From: Yersinia rohdei ATCC 43380
GTDB taxonomy: Bacteria; Pseudomonadota; Gammaproteobacteria; Enterobacterales; Enterobacteriaceae
Direction: 5' to 3'
DNA length: 64,000 nucleotides
Assembly: GCF_000173775.1 (NCBI RefSeq)
Contig: NZ_ACCD01000010.1
Location: forward strand, 60,954 to 124,953
In this document: positions 39,151 to 49,448 of the stretch, one piece after another
Layout of the letters: the number at the start of each line of letters is the position of its first letter
How positions within the stretch are numbered: the stretch's first letter is position 1
The notes under the pieces: generated by a model
Database searches by the model: none
What the model saw: the letters and a program-made list of their open reading frames with translations, nothing else
What the model was told of the DNA's origin: nothing
Program-made: the position numbers and the translations under genes

Positions 39151-39246
39151 AACCATGTGCTGTATCTTGAAGGTCGTACTGAAATGATACAGTGGTATGC
39201 GGATTTCATTGACCTTTTTGCTATCAGCGGAATTATTTCACGATAA
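39151..39246 (+). pseudogene. C-terminal remnant of a third P4-type integrase
   Basis: Starts directly after the second remnant. It reads NHVLYLEGRTEMIQWYADFI, the conserved tail that follows the catalytic Tyr of P4-type integrases, then a stop. The codon before Asn, where the Tyr should be, is TAA, one base from a Tyr codon. Only about 31 codons remain. Confidence 0.75.
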
Positions 39247-39273
39247 TTCGATAGGTAAAGGCAAACCAGAAAC

Positions 39274-39299
39274 AAAAAAGACATCTAGATGTCTTTTTT
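39274..39299. terminator. Bidirectional terminator
   Basis: A perfect 26-nt palindrome (AAAAAAGACATC and GATGTCTTTTTT around TA) between the integrase remnants and the defence operon. T-tracts occur in both directions, so it can end transcription from either side. The rest of 39247-39423 holds no gene that I can support. Confidence 0.85.
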
Positions 39300-39423
39300 G
39301 TCATTTTACACATGTTAGTCGAGGTGAGGTCATCCCAAAAAAGAAATCTATTCATCAACGAGCTATCTGTTTATACCGTTCAAAGAACCCATTTTATGAA
39401 ATATTTCGAATTATCACTCAGCA

Positions 39424-40569
39424 TTATTCCCATTGAAGGCAAAACTGGAATGCTGACCAATTTGGATTCTGTGTATCAATTACATAAAAATTTCGTGGGA
39501 AGTTCCCTCCAGCGCTTCTTCCTAAGCGATTTGCACCATACATAGACAGATAGCGGCCAACCTTTCTCTCTGATTTAGGGAGAAGCTGTGTAGGGATTCG
39601 GAACACCTTAACCGTAAAACCATTATCTAGCTGAACTCTTAACGTAATTAAACCATCGTTCTCTTTAACATCTATCAACCGCCCGCTAATATCGTAGCCA
39701 AAATGAACTGGATCAAATCGGTGTTGTTGCAAGTACTGCTGTAATCTTTCCCGGTAAACAGAGCACGAGCAACGGCTAATACATGTTGTGCAATGTTTAC
39801 CCGATTGTGCCAAGAGCTGTGGATACAAAGAAACATTAAGCGGTAATGTGTTATTCAATTTGATAAGTATTTGTGCGATTCGCTCATGCAGGTTTGCATC
39901 GAGAAAACCAGTCCAAGTATCTAATATTCCAGCAAGTTCTAGCTCAATATGCACACGTGGTGCCCATTCTTTTACCATCATGCCATATGCCGCAACCTGT
40001 AACAGGTAATGGTCTTTCGGCTGGTTTGGGGCATCTGTCACTTTGCCGGTTTTAAAATCAACTATGCGTAGCTGATCCGGGGCTATCTGGTAAATAAGGT
40101 CTGCGCGTCCGCTCATATTAAACCGCACACTGGTCAGTGGTTGTTCACGCCCAACAGGAATGTGGTTCTCACACTTTTCTGGACTATCAGGGAAATATTT
40201 TTCTCGTTCAACGCTGGGTGTTGTCAGTGAATTGGCATAGCGAATTTGTTCTAGCAGCGTCTGACGAGAAATTAATCCAGCAACGCCGTGACGTTTCAGG
40301 ATCCATTCGGTGAGTGGGCCGACCCTGTGAGTAGAATTTATGGCGCTGATGAAGGTATTTTCCAGTTGCCCGATCATTGCAGTTGACGTACCCCTTGCCC
40401 CCTTTTTATTAACCAATCGATGCACTACACTCCCGAGGATCGTTCTCGGGTGCAGCGGTAGGCACTGAAGAGTATGCAGCTCACTCTCCAGCAAATATCT
40501 CAGCGGACAGGCAACAAATACCCCTAATTTGGAGGGTAGTACTGGGCGAGTGCGTGTAATAACATTCAT
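39424..40569 (-). CDS. PD-(D/E)XK nuclease with Cas4/AddB-like Fe-S cysteines
   Basis: Probable DNA nuclease, last gene of the Druantia-like operon. 381 residues. Nuclease core: His50 (GSVVH), Asp157 (GRADLI), Asp171 and Lys173 (IVDFKTG), then Gln191-X3-Tyr195 (LLQVAAYG). Cys21 (VACPLRY) plus Cys260, Cys263 and Cys269 (CX2CX5C, with an extra Cys267) fit the [4Fe-4S] clamp of Cas4, Dna2 and AddB. About 110 further residues follow the cysteines, longer than Cas4. It starts 7 nt after the druE stop, so co-transcription is likely. It is not one of the four named Druantia II genes that I know. No helicase domain of its own. Confidence 0.85.
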   Translation of the reverse strand: MNVITRTRPVLPSKLGVFVACPLRYLLESELHTLQCLPLHPRTILGSVVHRLVNKKGARGTSTAMIGQLENTFISAINSTHRVGPLTEWILKRHGVAGLISRQTLLEQIRYANSLTTPSVEREKYFPDSPEKCENHIPVGREQPLTSVRFNMSGRADLIYQIAPDQLRIVDFKTGKVTDAPNQPKDHYLLQVAAYGMMVKEWAPRVHIELELAGILDTWTGFLDANLHERIAQILIKLNNTLPLNVSLYPQLLAQSGKHCTTCISRCSCSVYRERLQQYLQQHRFDPVHFGYDISGRLIDVKENDGLITLRVQLDNGFTVKVFRIPTQLLPKSERKVGRYLSMYGANRLGRSAGGNFPRNFYVIDTQNPNWSAFQFCLQWE

Positions 40570-40576
40570 GCTGTAC

Positions 40577-43500
40577 TCAATTACCCAAGTTACTTTCTGG
40601 GTTTTTCAATTTGGTCATAACAGCGCCCATGCGGCGCGAGAGATCAAACGTACTAACCGTTTGTTTTTCCAGTTTCCACTCAAGGAATAGCCTTTCAAGT
40701 TCAGGATTAGCATTAAAAATGCCATCACTGCTCCAGAACGGATGTGTCACCGCGACCCAGCGCTGTGGGCCAATGCCAATTAGGGGAATATGGCCTACCA
40801 TTCTAATTTCGCTATTAAAAAGTGATGCAGCCTCTTTTGCTAAACGCTGGGCGTTCTCTCGCCAATCAGCGATACCAGGAGCGGAAAAATCACCATTTAA
40901 TCCGGCATCATAATTTTCATCCAGAAGCAGCTGGATAACGTCCAGCCCAAGTCGCCAATCAAGCAACCCGTGATAGGCCTGATTGCCATATCTATGAAGA
41001 CAGTAGTAGCACCCCTGAAAACATTTTTCTCGATGAGAATCGTCTAAAAACTCTTTTAGCGGGAAATCATTTTTGTTACTGACAATAGCTTTCATTATCT
41101 CCAAAATGATCGGCGTACCGGATGTTCCTATCTGCTGTAGGCGCTCGCATAATCCGGAACCATTCACCAGACGGTCGGCCATTTGCAGTATCGGTGCCAG
41201 CCTGCCGTCCTCTAATCTCTGGACTCGAGGTTCCAGAATTTCGATTTCTTCTGGATCAATGTCGAGTAGCTCTTTTGAGGCATAGTTAACGATGATAAAT
41301 GCAGCGGAGAGCGCTGCAGCACGAAATGCCTGTGTCTGCAACTGAAGCCCCGCAGGGGTATTGACCACCATCAGAGCCAACAAATCGGTCACTTTAGGTG
41401 CGGCAAGATAAAATGAAGTTTTACTTTCCTGCAATGGTGTGAAACGTCTCTTTAATAAAAGATCAGCCTCAAGCAATTGACTATCTACCCAAACGCGATT
41501 TGCTGTTAATGGCTGGTACGTTCCCCCATTTCTAAAGGGAACCCGTAAATTGCCTTGCGCCGCATTAAAACCACTCCATCGTTCATCGACATAGGTGCCG
41601 CGGTTCAGCCGGTGAAGACAGATTTGAGATTCAAGTTGGATAGCGACATTAGCGTAAAAATCCGACACGGCAGAAAATGAGTAGGCTTCAGCTATTGAAA
41701 CACGGCTAGCATTGGTTAGGGTTTGATCGACATCCTCTTTGACAGATTTATCTTCCAGTGAGGTAATAAACCCATAAGGTACATAGCATTGGTACTGCTC
41801 AGCATCTTCCGTCTCGGCACCGCAGGCAGTACATTCGCTGATCTCGTGATTGATTGGAGCCCAAACGTGACAGACTGGACAGGCTGTCATCATTCTGCTT
41901 TCTCCCAGTTCATTCGCGTTAGAATCAAATTCTATAGATTTAGGATAGCGTCGCTTCAGCATCCCGGCATAGCCTGCCGTTAAGTAGCGCCTTTTGTCCT
42001 GTACCAGATATTTCCCCGGTGCAAATTCTTGTATTGCAATGTCTAAATCGCGATCCATGCTGGCAAACTGAATATCATCTTCGCCAGTAGCAATGGCCCT
42101 GGTTTGTAACAGACGCGTGCGGGTTGGCATACCATACATCGGGAGTTGCCCTCGCTCAGCCAGCGACTCAGCCAGCCCTTTGCCTGTCATAGCATCGTCG
42201 TTTAGTGCTGCACCAATATCCTGAATCAGATTGTCTGGGGTCAGTAATTGCACAATGCGATGATAGAAGGATTGCTCGTCAGGCATGCAGACATGGGCAA
42301 ATTCATCACGATTTCTAATCGTTGCTATTAGAGCCTGACGGATACGTGGTTGCCATGTAACCCAATTCACTTTTAGCCAGTCAACCTGAAAAAACTCACC
42401 ATGGTTATCGGGTTTTTGTCTGTGCTCATCGACAGGCCATGACTGGTGTGAGTTAATTGTGTTTTGCCTTAGCCATTTGAACGCGGCCACCAACCAGATT
42501 TTGCGTACCAGTCGCTGGCAGATCATTTCCAGCTTAGTAGTTAAGAAAGGAGGAGGTGGCAGATCACCAGTGATCTTTTCCGGGTGGCGGAAATAGAACA
42601 GATCGTGACTTTTGCTACGGCATGCGGTTAGTACAAAGGCAAAAGCTTGTCCACGTCGCCCAGCTCGGCCTACACGCTGTTGATAATTAAAGCGCTGTGG
42701 CGGCATGTTCGCCTGAAAAACAGCTCGTAAATCCCCAATATCAACACCAACTTCCATAGTGGTGGTGACTGAAAGCACATCAATAACGCGTGCCTTTCTG
42801 TCCAGTTCAGTGTCTGGTTCAAAGTTTTTCAGCCCCGTTGGTAAAATATCATCATCATCCGCAATCAGAATACCTTTGAAGCGACGTAATCTTGCAGCTG
42901 GATTTTCAGTCATTCCAGTGAGCTCTTCAGAACGCATTCGATGGCTGCCAGATGAATATAAAATACGTTTACCAAGGTAGTTTTGCTTTTGAAGCACACC
43001 CGCTTCACCGTATTGTATTTCAGGTAAAAGAGCATGGCAGCGGGTGCATATTTTTGCCCCTAGATGTAAGTGAACGCGACCGCACTTGCTGCAGCGCCAG
43101 AAGCTACTTGTGGGTTCAACTAAATGGAAATGTACTTTCCCAATATCAATGATGCCACCTTGATGACCCGTTTTTTCAAGGAGCAGGAGGAACTCATCAA
43201 GTAAATCTAAAACACTACCACCAGACTGATGGCATATGGAATTTGCAAAGGAATATACCCTGTTGCGTTTAGGGATCGCTGATGCTGTTTTCCAGGGGGT
43301 GTCAGGGTTATCGGGATTACGATATTGCGATGGGTCGACTCGGTAAGCGTCAGCCAAAACTCGAAGTAATGCGTCAAATATTGCTAATTTTTTCCGGGAA
43401 TAATTCTCAGAAATAGGGATGCAAGGATATCCCCATCCAGCTTCTTCTAACGCAAAATAAGTTTTGCTGAACACGCTTTCACCGGCTAATTCTTTCAGGT

Positions 43501-46500
43501 CGCGTGAAATTTCCTGACGGGCAATATCTAGATCGGTTTCATAGTAAGGAAAAGCCTTCCAGCACCATTTATTGTGATGGTCTTTATCAAAGAGCTGTTG
43601 CCATGTAAAAGTTTTAATGTTTTCGCTATGTTTTGACGGATCGGGCACAGGAGTGATGCCTGTACGGTCCGTCGGATGAATCCCAGCTTTAACTAACTTA
43701 GCCAGCAATCTATTAAGTGGTTTACCCGCTTTGGGCGAATTTTCCAATATTGCTTCTAGCGAGACACTATCAGCCTGCGGGAGTAATAATGTTTCTTTGA
43801 TGCGTTTTCGTTCTTTCCAAAGATCGTTTAATTCTTTTTCTTGTTCATCTGAAAGCTTGTTAAGATCGTCAATAATATCAAGTGCTTTCTTCCTTTTTGT
43901 AACCTCATCTAAACGTATCAGCAATTTTTCATGTGAACATTTATCTGCTACAAGCTCTTTCAGCGAACCGATGAGGATCTCCCGCCTAATATCATCATGA
44001 TGACCCGATTCGAGATCAAGTGCTGCCTTAGCCGCATCTTGTCGACTATCAGAGAATGTTACTAGCCGTTCTTGATCTCCAGATTTTTGCAACTCAGCCA
44101 TTAATGTACTGGCAAGTAGCTGCGTGGTTTTTGCGAAACCTACTCGAAAACCACGAATAGGCGACTGTTTTCCTTTACCGTATTTATATGAGGTTCCGCA
44201 TGCTGGGCATTGGAAAGGCAATGATGAACCAGGCGATTTACTGGATGACTGCTCTCTTTTCGGAGGAATAAAATTACCTGAAGGAACACTATAAAACCAG
44301 CCTGCAATATCGGTTTCTGGTAAGGGTTTTACTGGGGATATAGGCTGAGTAATCGTTGCGGTAAACGGATCGTAACTTGCCTCTCTCCATTTACCAAAAG
44401 AATCGTCATCAGTGAGTTTTTCACTACCGAGGGGCCAGAACCGATCAACGGTTGGCATGAACAGGACATACTCTTCTGCTGATCTTCTCTCAATCATGAC
44501 TGATTTGGCATGTTCGGGGAGCTTCTCTGTGTCAGGATCGTTTGGTAGTAGTTCTGTGCGGTGACTTGTGACTGAGAAAGCAGATGGTTTACCGCCCAAA
44601 AATAATGTTGCACAACATTCACAATAAAGCAGTTCCACGCGTCGTGAACGCTGCTTATCTTCATACAAACGATCACCGTAGCGTAGACCGGATTCAACCG
44701 TAAGATCTGCGAATAAAGATTGATTTATTTCATCTTTATTTGCTTTTGGCGGAGATGGTAATGGAGCAACATACAAACCTTCCAGCGCACGTAAAAATGC
44801 GTGAGCACGGAAACGCGGTAGTATGATGTGAGCAGGAAAAGGATGTTCAAACCACTGTTGCCAACGATCAACCGTCGTGCGTATCCAGATTAGCGCACTG
44901 ACTCCTCTACGCGCATCGAGATGTTCTCCAAACAAGCCTGTTGCCAGTGAATTGATGGCGGTTGCACGTAGAGATTTTTTATTATCAGTGCATCCTTTTT
45001 CCAACATCCTGGCAGCCAATAAGACCGTATGCTGCGCCAATTCTTCTAAAGTAACTTCGTCACGATAGCATCCCAAACTACGAGCTATATCGCGCCATAT
45101 TATAGATGCCTCCGTTGACTTTAGTTGCTCAACCGAGTGACAAAACGCGGGTAGGTCACAACAATAATCCGATATATCAACCAGTGCTTCGGGTTTTCCG
45201 TCGACAATGCAAGCCTTCCAGTCCTTCGCACTGGCATTCATTGTTAATCCGCGTTGACCAAACATACCCCACAAATAGTCGATACTTTGATTACCTTCCT
45301 GACCACTCACGGGAAGCGAAGCACTCGAAGCCAGGATTCGTAATTTGTGCCTATGTTGTGGTTGATCCAACCCCAGACGGTTGATCAAATGTTTAAGCAA
45401 ATAGCTGACTTCAGTGCCTGCCGTGCCACGCTGTAGATGCAGTTCATCGAGCACAAGGTAAAAATAGGCGTTTGGGTCATGTTCAATCCATTTTTGAGTC
45501 TGATCAAATATAGGATCGTCAATTTCACGCACCAGCATAGTTGAGAGCATGCTGGTGTTGGTAATGAGAATATCTGGCGGCGTTTTTTGCATTTCCCAAC
45601 GGCTGAGCACTTCGGCCCCATCCGGTCTCGGGAAATTGAACTGTAAATTGTCATCCTCATCGCGTTTCCCTTGATACACCGCCTCTTTATGTGTCTTATC
45701 AGCAAATTGCATGTATTTACGTAATTCAGTGACTTTAACAGCTACACGTTTTTTCTCTTTTGGATCATTACGTAGCCGAGGGTGATCTAACCATCCCGTT
45801 ACTTTCGTTGCACTAGTATAACGACCAAAGAAAATACGATTCCCACCAAAATGAGAATCCATCACTTTGTGAGCTTCATCAGAGTCGAGTGCTCGGCGCA
45901 TGCGGACTAATTGATCTTCTACCAGCGCATTCATCGGATAGAGGATTAATGCTCGCACAGCTTTAGGGCGCCCAGAAGTGGATGCTTCTCGATCTCGTAC
46001 AAAGGTAGGTTGGGCGTTTGGCTCACTCCACCATGGTTGCCAACTTTTAAGCTCAGAACTTTGCGACCACTGACTTGCCTCTTTAGCAATTTGAGCAAAA
46101 ACAGGTAGTAAGAAAGATTCTGTTTTACCGGAGCCTGTTCCTGAAGTAACAATACCCGGCATTCCGGGTTGCACACCTCGTTTTAACATTTCTAATTGAT
46201 GGGTATAGAGTTTAAAACGCCCTTTGATTGTATCCATAGGGTCGCGGGGTAAAAGGCCGCCCAAACAGAGATCGATAAATGCAGCTCTTTGCGGGATAGT
46301 AAACCCCGGTAGCCATGTTTCCCCTTTCGGGGCATCCAGCAAATCACTGATAGTTAAACCATAGTCTTTATATCGGGGCATTGGCTCCAAAAATAGATCC
46401 GCACACAACGTCCCTTGTTTTTCAAGTAATTCTCGACGATATTTCTGAATAGCTGGAGCGCCGATTCGGAAGGCAGTTTCAAGATAAGCGATGTAGAAAT

Positions 46501-46537
46501 CTCTAATTGATTCAAATGTTTCAAGTGGATTATTCAT
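40577..46537 (-). CDS. druE: DruE-like DEAD/DUF1998 helicase of Druantia type II
   Basis: About 1986-residue superfamily 2 helicase, the core protein of Druantia defence. Start at ATG 46537 (AGAGG 6 nt before it). Walker A SGTGSGKTES near residue 132, motif Ia ILYPMNALVEDQ, DEXH box DELH near 364-367, and motif III SSAS near 405. RecA2: FSDSRQDAAK, TMEVGVDIGDL and QRVGRAGRRGQ near 1290. Zinc pairs: CECC (about 640), CPACG (about 776), CSKCG...CTRCH (about 1149) and CPVCH...CTACG (about 1552). The C-terminal DUF1998 region has CFQGCYYCLHRYGNQ near 1842. Unbroken frame, 14 nt after druG. DISARM DrmA is a related but shorter protein. Confidence 0.85.
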   Translation of the reverse strand: MNNPLETFESIRDFYIAYLETAFRIGAPAIQKYRRELLEKQGTLCADLFLEPMPRYKDYGLTISDLLDAPKGETWLPGFTIPQRAAFIDLCLGGLLPRDPMDTIKGRFKLYTHQLEMLKRGVQPGMPGIVTSGTGSGKTESFLLPVFAQIAKEASQWSQSSELKSWQPWWSEPNAQPTFVRDREASTSGRPKAVRALILYPMNALVEDQLVRMRRALDSDEAHKVMDSHFGGNRIFFGRYTSATKVTGWLDHPRLRNDPKEKKRVAVKVTELRKYMQFADKTHKEAVYQGKRDEDDNLQFNFPRPDGAEVLSRWEMQKTPPDILITNTSMLSTMLVREIDDPIFDQTQKWIEHDPNAYFYLVLDELHLQRGTAGTEVSYLLKHLINRLGLDQPQHRHKLRILASSASLPVSGQEGNQSIDYLWGMFGQRGLTMNASAKDWKACIVDGKPEALVDISDYCCDLPAFCHSVEQLKSTEASIIWRDIARSLGCYRDEVTLEELAQHTVLLAARMLEKGCTDNKKSLRATAINSLATGLFGEHLDARRGVSALIWIRTTVDRWQQWFEHPFPAHIILPRFRAHAFLRALEGLYVAPLPSPPKANKDEINQSLFADLTVESGLRYGDRLYEDKQRSRRVELLYCECCATLFLGGKPSAFSVTSHRTELLPNDPDTEKLPEHAKSVMIERRSAEEYVLFMPTVDRFWPLGSEKLTDDDSFGKWREASYDPFTATITQPISPVKPLPETDIAGWFYSVPSGNFIPPKREQSSSKSPGSSLPFQCPACGTSYKYGKGKQSPIRGFRVGFAKTTQLLASTLMAELQKSGDQERLVTFSDSRQDAAKAALDLESGHHDDIRREILIGSLKELVADKCSHEKLLIRLDEVTKRKKALDIIDDLNKLSDEQEKELNDLWKERKRIKETLLLPQADSVSLEAILENSPKAGKPLNRLLAKLVKAGIHPTDRTGITPVPDPSKHSENIKTFTWQQLFDKDHHNKWCWKAFPYYETDLDIARQEISRDLKELAGESVFSKTYFALEEAGWGYPCIPISENYSRKKLAIFDALLRVLADAYRVDPSQYRNPDNPDTPWKTASAIPKRNRVYSFANSICHQSGGSVLDLLDEFLLLLEKTGHQGGIIDIGKVHFHLVEPTSSFWRCSKCGRVHLHLGAKICTRCHALLPEIQYGEAGVLQKQNYLGKRILYSSGSHRMRSEELTGMTENPAARLRRFKGILIADDDDILPTGLKNFEPDTELDRKARVIDVLSVTTTMEVGVDIGDLRAVFQANMPPQRFNYQQRVGRAGRRGQAFAFVLTACRSKSHDLFYFRHPEKITGDLPPPPFLTTKLEMICQRLVRKIWLVAAFKWLRQNTINSHQSWPVDEHRQKPDNHGEFFQVDWLKVNWVTWQPRIRQALIATIRNRDEFAHVCMPDEQSFYHRIVQLLTPDNLIQDIGAALNDDAMTGKGLAESLAERGQLPMYGMPTRTRLLQTRAIATGEDDIQFASMDRDLDIAIQEFAPGKYLVQDKRRYLTAGYAGMLKRRYPKSIEFDSNANELGESRMMTACPVCHVWAPINHEISECTACGAETEDAEQYQCYVPYGFITSLEDKSVKEDVDQTLTNASRVSIAEAYSFSAVSDFYANVAIQLESQICLHRLNRGTYVDERWSGFNAAQGNLRVPFRNGGTYQPLTANRVWVDSQLLEADLLLKRRFTPLQESKTSFYLAAPKVTDLLALMVVNTPAGLQLQTQAFRAAALSAAFIIVNYASKELLDIDPEEIEILEPRVQRLEDGRLAPILQMADRLVNGSGLCERLQQIGTSGTPIILEIMKAIVSNKNDFPLKEFLDDSHREKCFQGCYYCLHRYGNQAYHGLLDWRLGLDVIQLLLDENYDAGLNGDFSAPGIADWRENAQRLAKEAASLFNSEIRMVGHIPLIGIGPQRWVAVTHPFWSSDGIFNANPELERLFLEWKLEKQTVSTFDLSRRMGAVMTKLKNPESNLGN

Positions 46538-46551
46538 ACCAAGCCTCTTTC

Positions 46552-49368
46552 TTATGCCTGAAACAGGCAATCAAGTACAGCAGTGACTTCGCCTTGGGTA
46601 ATTTCCCGAGCATAATTCATCAATACCGGAGTTAGTGATTCGATATCTGAAACCAGATTCGCTGATGGGCTACGCCCAGCTTCAAACGCTAGCTTGGCAA
46701 TTCCTTCTGATTTTTGCTCAGTAAAACCGAAATCATTTAGTAAGTTTTTCAAGCTTTCCAGTTCGTTATGACTATGGCTGCTAAATTGTTGCAGAGTTGC
46801 ATAAAGCAATTGCCAGACTACCGATGTTACATATGTCACAGTTACATCATTAGTATCAACTGCAGGTTGCTCATCCCCCCAAATATTCTCGGTTAAAAAT
46901 ACCGGTAATCTGTTGGAAGCTGATCCTTGTAATGGAAATGTGCTTTTGCCAATAACAAATGTCAGCACAAATAAGATAGGGTGGTTGATTGAAAGATGGC
47001 GTAGCTTCTGCTGTTCGTCTGTCCAGCAGAAGCCAGATGCTTGTTTATCACTCAGTAGGCAATCACTCAACTCGGGCAACAATGTTTCTGGCGGCATGCG
47101 GTTAAATCCACGTAATTCCACCACAGTAGCCTGCCCATTCGCTTGCTGGTGCGCCAGGAAATCTCCCAGAGACATGGTACAAGTGTCTTCTAGGCTTCTG
47201 ACTAATACGGGAGATCTCATTAAATCACTGATGCTAAAAAGATCACCGTGAATAGAGACTTCCCCCCGTACCCCACTTGACAGAATATTTGCCACGGTAG
47301 AAAGCACTTTTTTAGTATATTTTCCCAGTAATCCAATAATAGGGGTTACATTCGCGGCAGCAATAATACTGGATAATAACGTTTCACTTAACCCAGTTAC
47401 TGCCGCTTGCTCCTCTATTATCGTTAGTAACCGTCTTTTATTGGTGATTTCAACTGCTACCGGCAATTTAAAAGGCTTTAACGCCAATGAAGGTGCCATT
47501 ACAGTATCTGGCTCTAATTTACCCATAGGTTCTAACTGAGAAACCGGTCCTGTAACATCAGCAGTCAATGCGCGTAATAGTGCAGTTTGCGCCAACGTTT
47601 CGATGCCAGCCTGAGATGCATTTTCGAAGGTTTGCCTTATGCGTGAATCTAGTTCTGCTTCCTGTTGGCGAATTACTTTTTTCGATCGCTCTGTTTCAGC
47701 TTTCAGACGTTTTTTTTGATTATCAACTTCGGCTTCAAGCTGCGTTTTTTTGTCTACCAGTGATGCAATCACCAATCTTAGTTTTTCTTGTTCATTCTCA
47801 TAACCAGAAAGTATCACTTTCTTTTGTTCATTAATTTGAGCTTCTACTACAGGCAAGTTCAGCAATTTCTGAACCATACTATCCAAAAACTCTCTTGAAA
47901 CTACGACTTGTTCCAGATGAGCTAAGGCACGAATATATTTATCGTTCTCAGATTCATTGCTCTCAATAAAGTAGGCTAAGTTTTGTAACTGCGCTTTGCT
48001 AAAAGCAGGAAAGTCTATCGATGAATAATTCAACTTTATTAATCTCTTTATCCATGTACTGGCTGGAGCACAGTCATATTTTTCTGTGAGCGTTGGAAGT
48101 TGGGTCGCAAGGGTAATTTTCCGGGAACATAATTCAATGCAAGCTAATTCTCTATAGCTATCTAATGGTGAATCAAAATCGTATTTTTTAGGGTCTGCTA
48201 TATCACCAGGAAGCCTTAATGCAATACCATCATCTAGTAGAAAAATAACGGGAGAATCATTTTTTGGCTGATACTGGGTTAACAACCACTCTCTTATAGC
48301 ATCCGGCTCGCTGAGCTGATGTGGAAGCCTGATGATAGGATATATGCGTGACTGATACCTAGTCAGAACGTATTGAGCAAGCTTATCGGATGGCTGATGA
48401 GTGGCTTGCCATATCCCCAATTCTCCTTGTGTAAAATTTCTGGAGAAATGATTCATAAAGCCGACGGTTTCACCATGATGAGGATACAAAAATTTTGCGT
48501 TTTCCTCTGATAGATCCCTCAAACCATTATCAATAAATAAGGCAATCGGTGTAACGAAGAAGGCACCTGATGGGAGTAATTTAGTAACAATACCAACAAA
48601 CGTTATGTTATCTATATTGTCATCCATGCTCTCTGGTGTAACAAATTCTGCTGGTAATACCGCTAGACTATCAGCTATTTTCTGGCCATGACCAGACTCG
48701 AACTCTGCAATAATACCTTCAAGTTTTTTTGCCATTGGGAGAGGATGAGTGGCTAGTTTTTCTTTCCATAAAATAGCCGAATTCTGATTACCATTAAGCG
48801 TATCAGTTAGACCAGCGATAAACATAGGTAGTATCCGATCAGAAGGAGATATATTCTGTCCCTGACCAATTAATAAACATTGTTCTATATCTTCATCTGT
48901 CACATTAAGGGCAGATTGTGCAAACAAATTAGCATTATATTTCTCAGTATCACCATTATTGAGTTGATTCATTTCTTCATCATTCAGAAACCGTTCAATA
49001 ATCTCTGGACAGGGTTGAGAGACGTAAAATCCCAGAATGGCACGCCATAGTGGCTTTAAATGTTCTACATCATCGCCACTTTTTTCTTTCAACAGAAGTT
49101 CATTAAGGATTTCATTAGGATCATTATGCTCAGAAAACTGAATGTTAGTACTAAACCACGTCTGAATAATAAGTTGCGCTTTCGGCTGTAGCTTACTCAA
49201 AAAATGCAATTTTTGAGTTAACGTTCTAGGTAAGTTATCTGCTTTAGCGCCAGCCATAATAAGCTTCTGCTTGCATTCTTTCAGGCAGTTTGCTAATTCG
49301 TGAGGTTCTATAGCAAAACAGTACATCTGGCTCAGTCGTTCTTTTATAACGCTCTGTTTTTTAACCAT
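46552..49368 (-). CDS. druG: DruG-like protein of Druantia type II, unknown function
   Basis: 938 residues with no catalytic motif that I recognise. Residues about 503-576 are a charged Glu/Lys/Gln-rich helix (KKTQLEAEVDNQKKRLKAE and onward), a likely coiled coil, which could join subunits. No signal peptide or membrane helix. It follows the 928-residue gene by 80 nt and is followed by druE after 14 nt. The name rests on gene order (druM-F-G-E) and on size; F and G could only be told apart surely by alignment. Confidence 0.7.
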   Translation of the reverse strand: MVKKQSVIKERLSQMYCFAIEPHELANCLKECKQKLIMAGAKADNLPRTLTQKLHFLSKLQPKAQLIIQTWFSTNIQFSEHNDPNEILNELLLKEKSGDDVEHLKPLWRAILGFYVSQPCPEIIERFLNDEEMNQLNNGDTEKYNANLFAQSALNVTDEDIEQCLLIGQGQNISPSDRILPMFIAGLTDTLNGNQNSAILWKEKLATHPLPMAKKLEGIIAEFESGHGQKIADSLAVLPAEFVTPESMDDNIDNITFVGIVTKLLPSGAFFVTPIALFIDNGLRDLSEENAKFLYPHHGETVGFMNHFSRNFTQGELGIWQATHQPSDKLAQYVLTRYQSRIYPIIRLPHQLSEPDAIREWLLTQYQPKNDSPVIFLLDDGIALRLPGDIADPKKYDFDSPLDSYRELACIELCSRKITLATQLPTLTEKYDCAPASTWIKRLIKLNYSSIDFPAFSKAQLQNLAYFIESNESENDKYIRALAHLEQVVVSREFLDSMVQKLLNLPVVEAQINEQKKVILSGYENEQEKLRLVIASLVDKKTQLEAEVDNQKKRLKAETERSKKVIRQQEAELDSRIRQTFENASQAGIETLAQTALLRALTADVTGPVSQLEPMGKLEPDTVMAPSLALKPFKLPVAVEITNKRRLLTIIEEQAAVTGLSETLLSSIIAAANVTPIIGLLGKYTKKVLSTVANILSSGVRGEVSIHGDLFSISDLMRSPVLVRSLEDTCTMSLGDFLAHQQANGQATVVELRGFNRMPPETLLPELSDCLLSDKQASGFCWTDEQQKLRHLSINHPILFVLTFVIGKSTFPLQGSASNRLPVFLTENIWGDEQPAVDTNDVTVTYVTSVVWQLLYATLQQFSSHSHNELESLKNLLNDFGFTEQKSEGIAKLAFEAGRSPSANLVSDIESLTPVLMNYAREITQGEVTAVLDCLFQA

Positions 49369-49448
49369 CCGGATTGAACTCCTCTATATACCAACTCAAT
49401 ATGTTCATTGTGAATAAAAAAACAAATAATTTGTTCGTATTATCGTTA

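Noticed and set aside
39424..40569. Cas4 and a CRISPR system
   Set aside because: The Fe-S nuclease resembles Cas4 in its motifs, but there is no cas1, cas2 or repeat-spacer array anywhere in the window, and the protein is much longer than Cas4.
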